DNA of 64,000 nucleotides from Allolobophora icterica. Its lineage: Eukaryota; Annelida; Clitellata; Crassiclitellata; Lumbricidae. Position numbers and translations under genes: made by a program. Each line of letters opens with the position of its first letter. The stretch's first letter is position 1. This document shows, in pieces, positions 11,275 to 26,589 of this stretch. The notes under the pieces were generated by a model, which was not told where the DNA came from, ran no database searches, and saw only the letters and a list, made by a program, of their open reading frames with translations. The stretch spans positions 70,709,077 to 70,773,076 of the forward strand of contig OY744608.1 in assembly GCA_963556255.1 (NCBI GenBank), given 5' to 3'.

Positions 11275-11830
11275 GTGTCTTGGTCCACTCACTTGTCATG
11301 TCCAGGATCGACTATTGTAATTCAGTGCTTTCTTGGCTACCAAAAGCCATCCTTGCACCGTTTACCTCTGTTATCCACACTGCAGCTCGTCTATAGTTAA
11401 AAACCTCGGCCCTAGAGACCACATCACTCATTCTCTACAACTTCATTGGTTACAGTTTACGTATATCCTTCAAAATCTGTCTTCTGATGTCCAAGATCGG
11501 TTCAGCTCCACCGTACTTGTCAACTCTAGTTACACCATGTGTTGCCTTTGAACCAAGGCGAGGTTTGTGTTCAGCTTCAGAAGGAGACTCTGTAGTCAAA
11601 GATCAAATCTTCAATTTGGAAATAGGATGTATGAAGTGGCTGGTCCAGCTGAATGGAACTCTCTGCCAGAATCTGTTCGAAGATCCACTTGTATAAATAC
11701 TTTTAAAACTAAACTCAAAACTCATTTATTCTCCAAGTACTATAATTAACTAAGTACTGCATTGCAACGCCTCCTTTGAGTAAGACTGTGTTTTATTAAG
11801 GCGCATTATAAATATAAGTTGTATTGTATT
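11275..11830 (+). mobile_element. Decayed L2/CR1-like LINE, 3' part
   Basis: Conceptual reading in shifting frames gives RIDYCNSVLSWLPK, then LGPRDHITHSLQLHWLQ, then VAGPAEWNSLPESVR and KTHLFSKYYN. These are the ordered C-terminal blocks of an L2/CR1-type reverse transcriptase. At least two frameshifts break it. The 3' end reads AAGGCGCATTATAAATATAAG followed by a GTATT run, which is the family's usual tail type. Confidence 0.85.
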
Positions 11831-12099
11831 GTTAGTAACATTGTTTCATTGCACCATATGATATGGTAGATGAATAAATGTGTGGTTTAGAGTTAGGCAC
11901 AACAGCTCTGCCTCATCTTCATTGTTTCCATTGACAGCACAAGAGACTAAGGTATGATGTAGCAGATCATGCAGTTTTAAATGTACGATGTATTATGCTT
12001 CAATGGGACGTGCTATGTATATATAGCAATCGATGTTCATGGCATGTGCTTCGTAAATGCAACTGAAGGGCATGTGCGTAAATCCAGTGCGAGCACGCG

Positions 12100-13954
<1,855 letters not shown>

Positions 13955-13994
13955 TGTAAAGGTTAGGACGGATGATGGATTCTTGTATCGATGC

Positions 13995-14045
13995 CTCATG
14001 CATTAGACAGCGGCGCAATAGAAGTTACTAATTACAATTACTATT
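13995..14045 (+). mobile_element. Short LINE 3'-end remnant
   Basis: The sequence GCATTAGACAGCGGCGCAATAGAAGTTAC matches, as reverse complement, the end of the antisense LINE copies at 19540 and 61540. This one is in + orientation. No coding part remains. Confidence 0.45.
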
Positions 14046-14598
14046 ACAAAGACGATTGTCATGTGCTTCAAGTGAACTAGCAATATAGAAGTGATGAGAT
14101 TAGATGAAGTTGATCTGGTCTGAGTATATCAACTGTCTTCTATCCACAGGGAGTGCAGTACGTGCCTCAGTGGTCCCTCATAGATATCAGGGTTAGAGGT
14201 GTTCTACTCTCGCTGCCACCCTTGCTGAACTTTTCCTTGTTCTTTCTACCCCTCCCCCACCCCCGCTTAAATCGTCTCTCTCGATCTCCGATTCCATTTC
14301 AAATGCAGAGCGTGAACATTGAAATCCGCGAAAATAAATGAGACTCTATATATTATGTTTACGACTTGACGGGTTTCGGATTTCCAGAAGTTTATCGAGA
14401 GTCCTGCTTCATTTTGCCCGCCGAGTTAAATGATACGCTGGGTGGGGAAGGGTCGTCGTCATGGCGACTGTTGCTTGGCAGCGATTGATTGTCGTCTGCG
14501 GCTGATTATATCTGCCGTCAATCGCAACTGTTGCCATGGAGTCACGTCGCCGTAACTCATCAAACTGCGGAGGAGATTTGATCGAGGTCGAGCCAGAG

Positions 14599-14950
14599 GT
14601 CAGATGACAGAGAGCATGACCTTCAACCCAGTTGCATCACAGATAATATTGTATGCGTGAAGATATAGAACTCTATAATTTAATCTAGGTCGGGTCAGAT
14701 GACAGAGAGCATGACCTTTAACCCAGTTGCATCACAGATAATATTGTATGCGTGAAGATATAGAACTCTATAATTTAATCTAGGTCGGGTCAGATGACAG
14801 AGAGCATGACCTTTAACCCAGTTGCATCACAGATAATATTGTATGCGTGAAGATATAGAACTGTATAATTTAATCTAGGTCGGGTCAGATGACAGAGAGC
14901 ATGACCTTTAACCCAGTTGCATCACAGATAATATTGTATGCGTGAAGAGA
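14599..14950. repeat. 95-bp tandem repeat, about 3.7 copies
   Basis: Each unit starts GTCAGATGACAGAGAGCATG; starts are at 14599, 14694, 14789 and 14884, exactly 95 bp apart. Copies differ at only a few bases, so the array is young. The last copy is truncated inside AGATAATATTGTATGCGTGAAG. Confidence 0.97.
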
Positions 14951-15132
14951 ACTCTATCGACCAGAGACCGTTCTCTGGATCTGTTGTGTCGCACAACTCT
15001 AGCAGGAATGAAACGCGCCGTTCTAACGATTTTCTCTACTATGCTGTCAATGGATTTTCCCAGCAGCGGAGCGTATACCTGGTGACCTCTGGCGGCGTCT
15101 ATACCTGGAGTCGTATGGATGTTTCCAGTGGT
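14951..15132 (+). other. Candidate exon or leader with strong splice donor
   Basis: Directly after the 95-bp array an open stretch ends at TTCCAGTG followed by GTAAGTAG (15131 onward), a near-ideal 5' splice site. Its translation matches nothing I know. It could be a 5' exon of the downstream + strand gene or a chance donor. Confidence 0.2.
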
Positions 15133-15447
15133 AAGTAGGCATAGGCTGTTCTTTATATGTCATCGCTTGTCATGCGCTGAGTTGTGGCAGGCTGTGTGTA
15201 TGATGAGCGGAGTTTAGCTCGAAAACATGCATGCTGCAGTATTGGAAATTCATAGGAGTTTTATTTGGGTTCTTTATATGTGTGTATTTTTTGTTTGTTT
15301 GTATGTGTATGTGCGTGCGCGTGTATGTCTGTATGTGTGTTTATGTGTGACTGGCAAGGTGATTATAAAGTATGGGATCGTGGCAAGGAGCGGATAGAGA
15401 AATGAAGGTTTTATATTCAATATATTATCATTCTCATTCTTATTTGC

Positions 15448-15716
15448 CGCTGCCTCTCCCTCCTCCTCCACTTCCTCTTCTTGATGCTCCTCTCCTCTCT
15501 TCCTCTTCCTCCTTCTCTCTTCCTCTTCCTATCCCTCTTCTTCTTATTCCTCTTCCTCTTCCCTTTTCTTCCTCCTCCTCTTCCCCTCCTCTTTCTTTTC
15601 ATTCTCCTTCTCTCCCTCCTCCTCTTCCCCTACTTTTCCTCTTCGTCCTCATCTTCGTCCTCCTTCTTTTCCTCCTCTTCATCGTCGTCCTCCTCTTCCT
15701 CCTCCTCCTGTCGCCT
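15448..15716. repeat. Polypyrimidine CCT/CTT tract
   Basis: About 270 bp almost free of purines on the + strand, built of TCC, TTC and TCTTCC units. Confidence 0.95.
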
Positions 15717-15719
15717 TTC

Positions 15720-16843
15720 GAATCAGCCCAAATAGCAGAAAATAATTGTAAATGGAAGTGAAGGTGTAGCATCGTCTGGCACTGAAACGTTTGTCGTCTT
15801 CACATGTCACGTGCTCAGTCAAGGCAGAGAGCCGTTCAAACTGAAAACGAACCATGAGGTGGAAATTGAAACAAGCCTTCGACCATGTGACCTTGTTCCT
15901 GCTAAACCGCAGGCTGCCTGGTGGTGGTAGTACCAGTGCAGTAAATGCCCTAATGGTTTCATTACCAGAACTCACGACCCTTGACCTGTGTCTTTCCTGG
16001 AGGGCTCGGTTTTCCCTAATAAAACTCTTGCCTTCCTAACTCCTCGAACAGATAAGGAATTGTTAAAAGCTTGAGAACAGCTGCGGCCGATGGTCGATTC
16101 TGATTGGTCCTCAGCTGGGCCGAGGGGCGGAGTTACCTTTGTGTGGTTGGCAGCTGTTATTTAGATGAGGTTCGTTGCGGTCTGCTTTATGAGACTACCC
16201 TAGCCAAAGAGTGTATGTAGTGAGCGTGTGTGTGTGTGCTATTGAGTTTGGAAATGCCTATACCTGCCGTTTAGTAGCTTAAAGTCCTATTTAAATAGCG
16301 AAAATTAGCATACCTCAGCGTGCCACCGTCCAGAGTGCGTGTGCTTGCCTCCATTCGTCCCGTACGTCGCCCCAGTTTGAAGGACGCAAATTATCCGCTG
16401 TGGTTTCTACTCAGCTTTTCTTCGGGTCGTCTTTTGTTTCTCGTTCGTTCTGTTTTCAACCTGGATTTTCTCGACTTCTTCCAGATATCGTTCGGTGTTT
16501 CACGGAGTATCGAGGCGTTTCTTTTCCCAGCGGAGGAACCTGACAGGTATTTATACGAATTTCGTTCTTTATAGTATACATCGCACGCCGCCTGCCAGCT
16601 GGATTTGTCGCGGTTTTTGGCCGGATGTTTGTAGAGGATTAGATAATTGTTGTGGCGTTCGACCGACGATGTTGGAAACAGAAAGGACGGTTGAAGCTAA
16701 GAGACTCATTGCTTTGAAGATTATGATGGAGTTTTGTATCATTTCAGATACCGTACATCTGTTTTGATAGGTCTATTTGTAATATTAACCTACTACCTGT
16801 AGGCCTACTGAACGCCGGGCATTTCAGCTTACAAGACAACAGC

Positions 16844-16849
<6 letters not shown>
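15720..16849. other. Unassigned non-coding sequence
   Basis: No recognisable gene. TTCTTCCAG before 16482 and GACAGGTATT near 16545 would bound a small exon, but its translation is uninformative. Confidence 0.3.
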
Positions 16850-17282
<433 letters not shown>

Positions 17283-17699
17283 GAATGGTTAATGAAGCCT
17301 GTTTGGCTAGAAATGACGGAATTAAATTTCCTTGTGATGCTTATAAAATACTTGTGCTTAGAATGCAATTAGAATGCGTTGGCTTTCTGCCACAGAGCAA
17401 ATTGTTACATGGAAGACTAATGTAGAGTTATTATTATTATGTCGATTGGTTTTCTGTTTGAGATGTAGGCCTAACCACGTGAGAGATATATATCTGTAGA
17501 TTCTGGGTCAGATGTTCAAGTGGACATGTGGGCCTTGGTACAGTCCACTGGTTGTTATTTTTCGTGGAAAATGTTGCTCTGCTTCTGTCTCTATCATCAG
17601 TCCTTTCTTCAATTTGATTAAACTGTTGCTCAGCATCGGATGGAAATCATACTCGGTGGATGTATAACGAGTACCACTTTAGTACTCAGTATACATTGG

Positions 17700-17930
17700 C
17701 ATTGGGTATGTGTGTGGTGTATGTGTGTGAGTGTATGTGTGTGGTGTGGGTATGTGTATGAGTGTATGTGTATGGTGTGTGTATGTGTGTGAGTGTATGT
17801 GTGAGTGTGTGTGGTGTCTATGCGCGCGTGTGGGGTGTATGAGTGAGTGTATGTGTGTGGTGTGTATGCGCGCGTGTGTGTGGTGTATGTGTGTGTGAGT
17901 GTGTGAGTGTATTCTGCATGTGTGCATGGG
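17700..17930. repeat. GT-rich degenerate array
   Basis: TGTGTATG, GTGTGAG and GTGTGGTG units, with two GCGCGCG cores at about 17822 and 17868. Confidence 0.9.
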
Positions 17931-18026
17931 CCCCTGCACATAAGGGAGGTTGATGCACTTGCCTGGTCCTCTTCCTGAATTCACAACTGAAAATTGTGGC
18001 CCACATCAGTGCCGGATTAATTCTGG

Positions 18027-18126
18027 TTATGGGCCCTTGTCCTGTGTCTTAGTCTTGGGTCCTTGTCCTGTGTCTTAGTCTTGGGTCCTTGTCCTGGGTC
18101 ATTGACCTTGGTCCTCGTCCTGGTCC
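18027..18126. repeat. Short 26-bp tandem repeat
   Basis: About three and a half copies of GGGTCCTTGTCCTGTGTCTTAGTCTT-like units, the last diverged. Confidence 0.85.
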
Positions 18127-18299
18127 TTATAAATCAGTTGGTATTATTGGAGTCTCACAAGGCAGATGAATTTTACTGTGTGAAAGTGATGATCCACAGA
18201 TAAGTTTTGTTTTAGAAATAGACTTCTTTAAAACAGTTGAGGCATCCAGAGCAGTGTGTTCAGCCAGAAACGAAAGCCCTATGCTTTCTTATAATCGTA

Positions 18300-18380
18300 A
18301 TCGTTAACTCCAAATTTCTAAAGCGTCACTCTAAAGCTAAACGCAGAGCACCTGTTTATTCACGAGCGCTGGTTTTACAC
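18300..18380 (-). mobile_element. LINE 3'-end remnant, antisense
   Basis: The phrase CTCCAAATTTCTAAAGCG, then GCAGAGCACCTG and TTCACGAGCGCTGG, is closely shared with 62370-62435. Read on the - strand it ends in the GCTTTAGAAATTTGGAG type of LINE tail. Confidence 0.5.
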
Positions 18381-18675
18381 CAGCAAAGACCAAGACCGAG
18401 AAATTGAAGGAGAAGGTGTTGACCTATTTGTTGTGTTGGTAAGTGAATTAGATCTGTCTGCGCCCATCATGTTGGTCTTTTGCGCCGCATGGAAGAAGAT
18501 AATTAACGGTCTTTGTTCGGTTTAGCTGAGGAGGAGATGGAGGTTTCGCTTTCCTCTGCTGGCTGTGAATAATGTTTCATTGTGCGGTCGGAATAGAATC
18601 ATCGCTCGACTTCAAGACATTGGATCTTAAGTCTGACGCTTCTGTTGATCGTAGTTTTCGCTGAGGAAAAAGATT

Positions 18676-18790
18676 ATCGCCCTGTCTCTTTCTCATTCTC
18701 TCTGGCTCTCTCTCTGTCCCTCTGTCTCTCTATCTCTCTATTTCTGTCTCTGTCTGTCTATCTGTCTGTCTGTCTGTCTGTCTCTCTGTC

Positions 18791-18823
<33 letters not shown>

Positions 18824-18824
18824 T
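18676..18824. repeat. CT/GTCT pyrimidine-rich array
   Basis: Mixed CTCT and GTCT units of about 150 bp. Confidence 0.9.
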
Positions 18825-18829
18825 GTAAT

Positions 18830-19535
18830 AATGCATAATTACCTAATTACGGGTCTATTGAAAAAATGATTTATGGTTGACTTCTGGTTTGCCTTTGTTG
18901 GTTCATTTACCGAGGAATGAGGTTGGGAAGAAGAATGCAGGAAAGGACAATTACTACCACTGCTTCCCCCTTCCCTGGCAATGCTTCCCCCTCTTCCTCC
19001 CCTGGAAGAAACAGCGAGGCGTAGAGAAGAGAGCAAACCCAATCCTCGGAATATTATTTAAAGCGAGCGGTCGGCTCAGCATGTGATCTGTGTAATAGAT
19101 TCGGGCCATAGCTACGGCGGGTGAGCCTTGTAATTTTCGGGAGGGCTTCCCTTGGTCCATCCATCGCTGGAGATGACCTGCCAGGCAGCGGGGAGGGGGA
19201 GAGGCGATGGATGGGATAAATCTCTCGGTCGATTGCAATCTCGTCAGTCGATAGAGGGTTGAACTCTCCAGCGAGTGCAACCTCAAAGGCAACAACGTCA
19301 TCAGGAGAGAGACACAAAGGAATTCCACAATGCCTCTGCCTTTGTCTGTTGCTGCTGGGTAGAACCCAATTCACAACGGACTTCACGTGGACTCCGGATT
19401 AGTCTGTCATCATTATGACTGATCAGCTCAGGTCTTCTAGAAAAAATTAAACGGTTTTTTCATCATCTGAATAATTGCAGACGATACCGTTCAGAATTTC
19501 AAATTTAAATGTATTATATAGAGTATTGCTGATGA
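18830..19535. other. Unassigned non-coding sequence
   Basis: Overlapping open frames on the - strand (18954-19386) have no recognisable content. No repeat seen. Confidence 0.3.
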
Positions 19536-19539
19536 TTGT

Positions 19540-19865
19540 AATTAGTAACTTCTATTGCGCCGGTTTCAACTGCACAAGGCATCAACCAATGGCACGCTAA
19601 GACCAAGCCGTAATCAGGTCAATATCCAGAAGATCAGTCCGTAAGACAGAGAGGCAGTCTATGGTGGATATGCAATTTAAAAGAGGTAAGTTTTAAGTTG
19701 AGAACGAATGATACAAGTGACTGTGAAGAGCGCACAGACGCAGGGAAAGAGTTCCAAAAAGTAGGTCCAGCAATTGAGAAAAGGTTCACAAAAGGTGATA
19801 TATAGTATTCAAATATTTCAGTATCATCTTGAAGGCCATTTAGTTCAATCCTGATCATTTGTAAT
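19540..19865 (-). mobile_element. LINE C-terminus and 3' UTR, antisense
   Basis: On the - strand the frame at 19634-19858 contains FSIAGPTFWNSFPASVRSS, the standard C-terminal block of L2/CR1-like reverse transcriptase. It is followed by a 3' UTR ending in GGCGCAATAGAAGTTAC (19561 down to 19545). The UTR is the best copy of a family also seen at 28880, 33655 and 61540. Confidence 0.8.
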
Positions 19866-19869
19866 CAAG

Positions 19870-20754
19870 TGTGATGCGTTTTCTTGAACAGGCGTTGGGT
19901 AAATAAGGACACACAGTCACAATTTGCAATTATTTACATTATGTTGTGGTGAACTTGACAGAAGTTGTACGGTTAAGTTGTGAGGCTAAGCAAAGGTAAC
20001 TGCATGTTCTGCTGTTATGTAAGAGGCATCTTGTTGCATGCTTACATGCATACATGTTATGACTCTTTTATTGGACTGGATGCCTGGATCTAGTGGTTAC
20101 TCTATGACTGCAGAGGAGAATCTAATGACTGGAGAACTGTTTGGACAGGTCGATTGTTGTGTGTGCGTTAAAATATCAGAACATTACCCGTAAATTGGAT
20201 CCAGTTAGCAATAGATACGATTGCAAGTTCTGCCTCGTGCAGCATGACAAGGGCGTCACAGATCAATTAATTAATTGCATTGTGCATGGCCTCTGCAGAA
20301 CATTAATTAATAGCACTGATGAGTCAATACAGTGATTCAGCATTGATTAGTTTTTACGTATAAATGAAAAGGTTGTATAGTGTGTATTGGAAAAAAGTGT
20401 CATTAGAAGGTGTCGACTTAAGTGTCTTAATAGAGGTTGATGCATCACATGTCATGTTGATGTTTGGAGTCGATGATGATGATGATGATCTTTCTGTTGG
20501 TTGGAAGATAATATTTGTTTTCGTTTAAAGCACTTCCTGTCATGCGTCCAATGCAGGTTCATCTCAATCTGTGGCTTAGACAGGGTTCACTGGGGTCAAG
20601 ACCGAGTCATGCAAAAGGATGAGTAAGACAGTAGCCGGTCGACTGACAAGTTATTATCTAAATGAGTGTTTAGTTGATATATAGATGCAGAAGATGGTAA
20701 GAATTCTATGACAATAGAAATGCTCTGCAAAAGAGCTCACGGTTCCTACCTGCT
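19870..20754. other. Unassigned non-coding sequence
   Basis: No supported feature apart from a short (GAT)n run near 20474. Confidence 0.35.
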
Positions 20755-20956
20755 CTCATCATCATCATCATCATCATACATCATACATCATCATACATCA
20801 TCATACATCATCATACATCATTATACATCATCATCGTTATCCTTGTGGGCATCATCATCATCATCATGGTCATCATTATCACCATCATCATCAGCATCAT
20901 AGAGCATCATCGCTATCCTCTTCATCATCTCCATCATAGTCATCATCATCGTCATA
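20755..20956. repeat. CAT trinucleotide array
   Basis: CATCAT and TACATCATCA units, degenerate towards the right. Confidence 0.93.
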
Positions 20957-20959
20957 TGC

Positions 20960-23900
20960 TGGTGGTTGCATCAATAGGTGCTAACTGTAGCTAAATGTTG
21001 TTGTATTTCGTTTCTGTTTTCATTGTTCAGAAGTCATTGTTGTCAGAATTGCTCTCTTGTTTTCCTTCCTCCATCTGTATCTGCTGATCAACTAACAAGA
21101 GCTCCTCCTCTCCCCATCCTCATGAAAAGAAGTCTTCCCTAAGATCACGACTTTCATTTCTTCCAACTGCCGAGTATTGTTTTGCGGTTAAACAGTCTAA
21201 GTTTCCTTAATATAAAGAACTGACCAGCTGATGTGTATAAAAGAAACAGGGAAGGAGAGACAGGTGAGCTAATGAAGGTCTGTGTGGTCGGTGTGATGGG
21301 TCGATGGTCTCCCTCGGTGTCTCTGGCGGTCGGTTGGTCGTCCGTTGCCAACTTCTCAGATGTCGTGCCATTTGAGTAGCGCCTCTTCGGCCGACGTATG
21401 AAGGTAATTCCTCAAGGGGAGTGGGGGGGGGGGAAGACGACGGCATCGCTCCAAACAAAGACGTAGCGAGAGAGCGAGCGCAGGTGCAAGGTGATCGGAG
21501 TGTCCAGGTAGAGTCATCACACCTGTACCCTCTCTGGCCAGGGCTTCCTGCCGATGGTCAGCAAGTCTTGCCCTGTCTGTCTGTCCGTCGCTTTGTGTGT
21601 ATCTGTGTCTATGGCTTTGAGTCTGCAGAAGCCGAGTATGAACTGATAATCGTGTGAGCGTTAATCTCTGCTTGTGCTGGTCGGACGAAGCCCTGTCGTG
21701 ACAGGCGACGTCTTCTCCTTCTTCTTGATGGACCCTAAGTCCAGTAATTGGTCGGTCAACCTTCGTTGTCTCTACTTTGAAGACTTCATCTGAAGAAGAA
21801 GACTTTGGAGTTTTATGGTTTCCCCGTTAAGATACTTTATGCAGTGGAAACAGTTTATAGACTGTAGTAGGGTTTCATGATGTTCCTCGGTTAACAGCTA
21901 AATCTGTTTATCAAACAATGAAAGGCGTTCTGCATTATGCCGATGTTCCTCTTACTCTCCACCTTCTCCTCCTCCTTGTCCTCCTCCTCCTCCTCCTCCT
22001 CCTCCTGCTCCTCCTGCTCCTCTCCTTCTTGAACCCGACACGTTCAAAGCAAATACCGGATAAGTGAAGGAGTTGAAAACCCAAAAATTGAAGAATACAA
22101 GTGACCAGAATTAGATGGTGTAAACTGTTAAGTATTGGAGTGCGTTGAAAAGAGAGCATCAAAGTGGAATGAGGCAGTTGGTAGCAGCTGGAAAGCCTCG
22201 TGCAGTTGGAAGGTTACCAGGACGTATAAATCCAAGAGAATGTCACCCGATTAAAGGTCCCGTGTTCCATAGTGGAACTTATAATATAGTGGAGACACCC
22301 ATTTCCTTCCTTCTCTTCGGCCATTCAACCAGCAATGGATATCCCATGGTCCTCCTCCTCTGTACTCGACAACAGTGCTTTGAATGACTTGTTTACTTCG
22401 CAGCTTATGCCGCTCCTCCAACCTCTACTGCCTCGTGACAGAGCCAAACGTGTGCGTAGGTCATAGGGTCGTTACACGAGTCGAACCCCAACCGCGTGAC
22501 CATCCATCAGACGTGTTTCCGACAGACCACCCGGTCGTCAGGTGACTCGTGCAGCGGGTAGCGTTGACTGTGGCTGTTCAAACCAAGTCAACCTCTCTTA
22601 AATAGGAAGAGCTTGAATCGGTTGCCGCTCTAACACGTCTGTGTAACCTGAAGCCCTTATTCGTCTAAATGACCCTTTTATGGAGCTGACAACCTCTTTT
22701 CATTGCTAGAACGAGCGACCTGTGTCTGCCTCCCACCCAACTACACATGCGTCCAAAAACACTCGCTGTTGGTTTGAAAGGCGGATTGTATGAAAGGCTC
22801 TATTGAAAATTGAAAACGACCATTGCCTATGTCGCTTTGAGAACAATATGTTTATATGCCAGTGTGTAAGGTTGCCTTAAAATCCACTGGCCAACGCTAC
22901 ACCTCGTATCCTTGTTCCCAACTGAATATTTTAGGGAGCGATGTGTTACAGCAGAGCGCAATCAGTACATACCCACTTTTATTGATTTAAAAACGAGATG
23001 GGTAGGTATAGGCCCTACATTGAAGTCAAAATGATCTAGTGTCACTTTTTCCCACTTGTTTTGAATTATTGGAGGGCTGCTTTGAAACTGTATGACTCTT
23101 AGGAGTGTAAGAGCTGCTGCTTTTAGAGGCAGAACACGGAGAAGTGACCTATTTCAAACGGCAGCCTTTGACATAGACCTTATAAATGCTTGAAAAAGCC
23201 GAGATTTCGATGGGCCACGTTCGGTGAACAGTTTTATGACTACTTAGCCTAAGAGCTACTTATAGGCTATACACGATTTTGACGTTTATCGTCATAGCAG
23301 TTATATAGGACGGTAATAAAGCATTCGTTCTGAAAAGATTTTGCATAAAGGAGCTGAACTATTAGAGAAATAGCAGCAAAGAAATCTGTCGTTTTACAAC
23401 GTCTGCGCAGATATCGTGTCGTGTCGTAAACTTCAACTGCATAGCTTAATAGTTGACATGAGTTTTGGGTGGGCCAGTCTACTGGTGTACATAGGTTACT
23501 GTGTCTATATTTGTCTGTCTAGCTGTCTGTCTGTCTTTGTCTCTCCATCTGTTTCTCTCACTCTTCTTGGCCTCTCTGGCTTCGGGTTTTTGTAGGTTAA
23601 CTGCCACTGGTGTTGTGGTGTTCTCTTTCTGTTGGTTGAACTTATTTGTGCTAATAAACTATTTCGTTTTCGTTGTTCTGTTTGTGTGGAAGTCAGATTG
23701 CATTGTAGTTTGATATATAATTTATCTATTTCAAAGCAATAACTTGTATCATCTGGGTATGACAAATAAGGTTATTTTGTAGTTTTTCTCAGCTCCAGGT
23801 TGATACTAATTCATAGTAGTTCTTTTTTCCGTTCTGAAAGTAAGGCAACTTAAGAGCAATCCGCCAATAGATCGTCCTCTGTTGAACTCTCGTTATCTCG

Positions 23901-26215
23901 TTTACTATGAGGCTTATCAACGCGAAACACTTTGATTTGAAATTGATTTTCGTATGTATAGCTGAAGGAAGGTATGTGTTCCAGATCCACTGCTACTACT
24001 ACTCATCTCGATATCTATCCAGCTGTGTTTACCGGTGATTGTCTGATATTTCTCGATGCACTTGGCCTCTCCTCGTCTGTTTATTCCACTTCCTCCTCCG
24101 TCTCTTCCAGTTCTTCTGGGATCGGCGTCTTTGTGGCTGTGGTCCGCTCTGTGGTTTTGTTTATCCCGACTAAAGTGCTGAAGATGCGTCTCTTGTCACA
24201 TCCCACTCTGTTCTGTTTCTCGCAGCCAAGTGCGACCGGCTGCCGTTCGTCTACCGATCGGGTGATTAAGACGGACGGACCGGGTGCTGGATATGATCGC
24301 CTTCAGCGCTCACCCACTTGACTGACTGACGGACGGACTCACTACCTGCGTCGACCATACAGGAAGAGGAAGAAGAGGAGGAGGAGGAGAGGAGGAGGAG
24401 GAGGTCTAGCCGTGTGCACTCATTGGCGTCTGTGTTTCTAGCGTGGTCAGATCAAAGACGCTTTCCAAACAAGTGCATGAGGCGAATATATACAGCGGAA
24501 CAGCAGGTTCTTTCGAGAGGAGCACCTTGCGTGTGTGTCTGTCGGACCAGTGAAGGAGCGTCTAGTACCCAAGATCCCTCAGACTCTCTGCCCCCAGGAC
24601 CAACGAGGGCTTGGATAAATCTGGTCTTGTGTATATTCTCTCTGGTGCAGTATCATCATCATCGTCATCGCCTGGAGCAGCTCGGCTGTTTCTCTGAGTC
24701 ACAACCAGAGTGTGTTCTCTGCTGCTCCATCTTCTTCTGATTCCAAAGAGGCTGAGCAGACTGCTTAGATTATCCGAGGCTAATTCCGAGCACTTGTTTG
24801 CATTTCGACTTTCGCTGCTGACATTTCGCTTTTCAGATGTTTAACCTGATTAAAACGACGCCTGCTCCTCAAAAACAGATTCTCGTTACTCACTGTTGCT
24901 GATTGGCCGCCAGAGCAGGATGGCGTCAACGCCACGGCTCGAAACAGCTGACCAAATATATAAATAGCTGAACAAACAAGAAGCAGAACGCAGTGGAAAC
25001 AGTCGGAACTGTAGCAGCTGTTTCCAGGGTTCGACGTCGTTTCGTGGCTTCTTCTCCTCCTCTTCCTCTTCCTCCTCCTCTTCCTCCTCCTCCTCCTCTT
25101 CCTCTTCCTCCTCCTTCTCTTCCTCCTTCTCCTCCTTCTCCTCCTCGTCCTCCTCCTTCTGGCTCAGATTCTAACACGTGAATATTGACGTCCTAAGCAT
25201 TTGGTTTCCCTATTCGTTTGTTCTGCCAGAATATGTTTGCGGACATTTGCATAACAGTTGCTATTCTAACCACAGATTTATATAGCACCATTTAGGAGGA
25301 GAAACAACTCGGCGGCTCTTCGGATCTGAGAGGAGAAACCCACAATCGAATAGAATAGTTTTCAAGCGCTTACAGAAATGAAGCAAAGAACTGCCAAGCG
25401 ATGTTTAGATCGTTGCAGAATTGCTTGTTGGGGAGATTTGAACTGAACTCTGGTTCTACGCTCAATGCAGATAGTTCCAATGCTGCAGTTCGCGTGTTAG
25501 TTGTTCCTGATATCTTCTCCTTCTGCTCGTTCGCAGTTTATCGTTGTCCTGAGGCAAAAGTGTTGAGCCGTGGATTTACTTTGACAGATGATTGTTTACG
25601 TTCGAATTTACACTCTTAACAAACACATTTATATGAAGAAATAGGACACGACTCAGATTTACACAGCCACAGAGATTGAACAGAATGAAGGGGCTTTCAG
25701 GAGTGCCTTCCATCAAACCATTTCCCTGCATCCCCATTCCCTGCATCGCGTCGACGGCTGGCAACGGCTGTGAGGGGCCTCGGTCCACAGTGCATCATCG
25801 CTGCATATAGAGCTCTTAATCGACTGGTTCTGCTGATGTTTCACGGGCTTTGATCGAACTGTTTTAGACGATTTTATAGGACGAAGCGGACATTTCTTTG
25901 CCTTTCCGGGTGAGCTTAGCTTACCTCTGGCGGATCGGGTGACGGAAGTAGAGCCTCGGGTCTGCAAGGGCGCCACGCATTTGCAACGCACGACCGCCAA
26001 ACTTTCAAGTCAGATTGAGTTGCGTATCGTTGGTGGCGAAGGAGAAAGTGGAGATAAGCCAGAGTCAGCAGTGGTGGCAACGGAGAAGGAGGTGGCGTCT
26101 TTTTTCTGGCACCCTCTGTCTCCGTCTGTGGCGACTGGCCACATTTCGTGATAATCGACGACTGTTAGTTACTCTCTCTGATGATGTCAGACGGTCTCTG
26201 TGCTTGCCGTCGATG
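20960..26215. other. Long stretch without a recognised gene
   Basis: Contains (CCT)n at 21957-22032, a purine GGA tract at 24360-24404, a polypyrimidine TCC tract at 25048-25166 and a LINE-tail remnant in antisense (AAATTTATATAGC-like, about 25266-25335). Open frames are short, overlap on both strands and resemble nothing known. An unseen short exon or regulatory element could be here. Confidence 0.35.
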
Positions 26216-26218
26216 ATT

Positions 26219-26247
26219 GATGTGTGTGTGCGTGCGTGCGTGCGTGC

Positions 26248-26282
<35 letters not shown>
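26219..26282. repeat. GTGC/GT microsatellite
   Basis: (CGTG)n merging into (GT)n. Confidence 0.95.
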
Positions 26283-26284
<2 letters not shown>

Positions 26285-26527
26285 GAGGGAGTGTAAGGCT
26301 GGTGCTACCCGTTTCCTAGTTTAGCTGCGGGAAATGCGGTTGTTGTTTGGGAGGGGAACGTATTATTGAGTTATCGAAGACATTCACAGGCCGTGGAAAT
26401 TCGAGACGTTGGCATATCTTGCATGTATTTGAAGTGTGTGTGTATTGTTTTTGTGCATGAATATATCCTTTGTATCTATGTATACACAAGTATTGGCCTT
26501 TATTTTCATCTGCCAAGCGTACATGTA

Positions 26528-26554
26528 TAGTATGTATGTATGTATGTATGTATG

Positions 26555-26584
<30 letters not shown>
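26528..26584. repeat. TATG tetranucleotide repeat
   Basis: About 14 copies of GTAT/ATGT. Confidence 0.95.
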
Positions 26585-26585
<1 letters not shown>

Positions 26586-26589
26586 TTGT

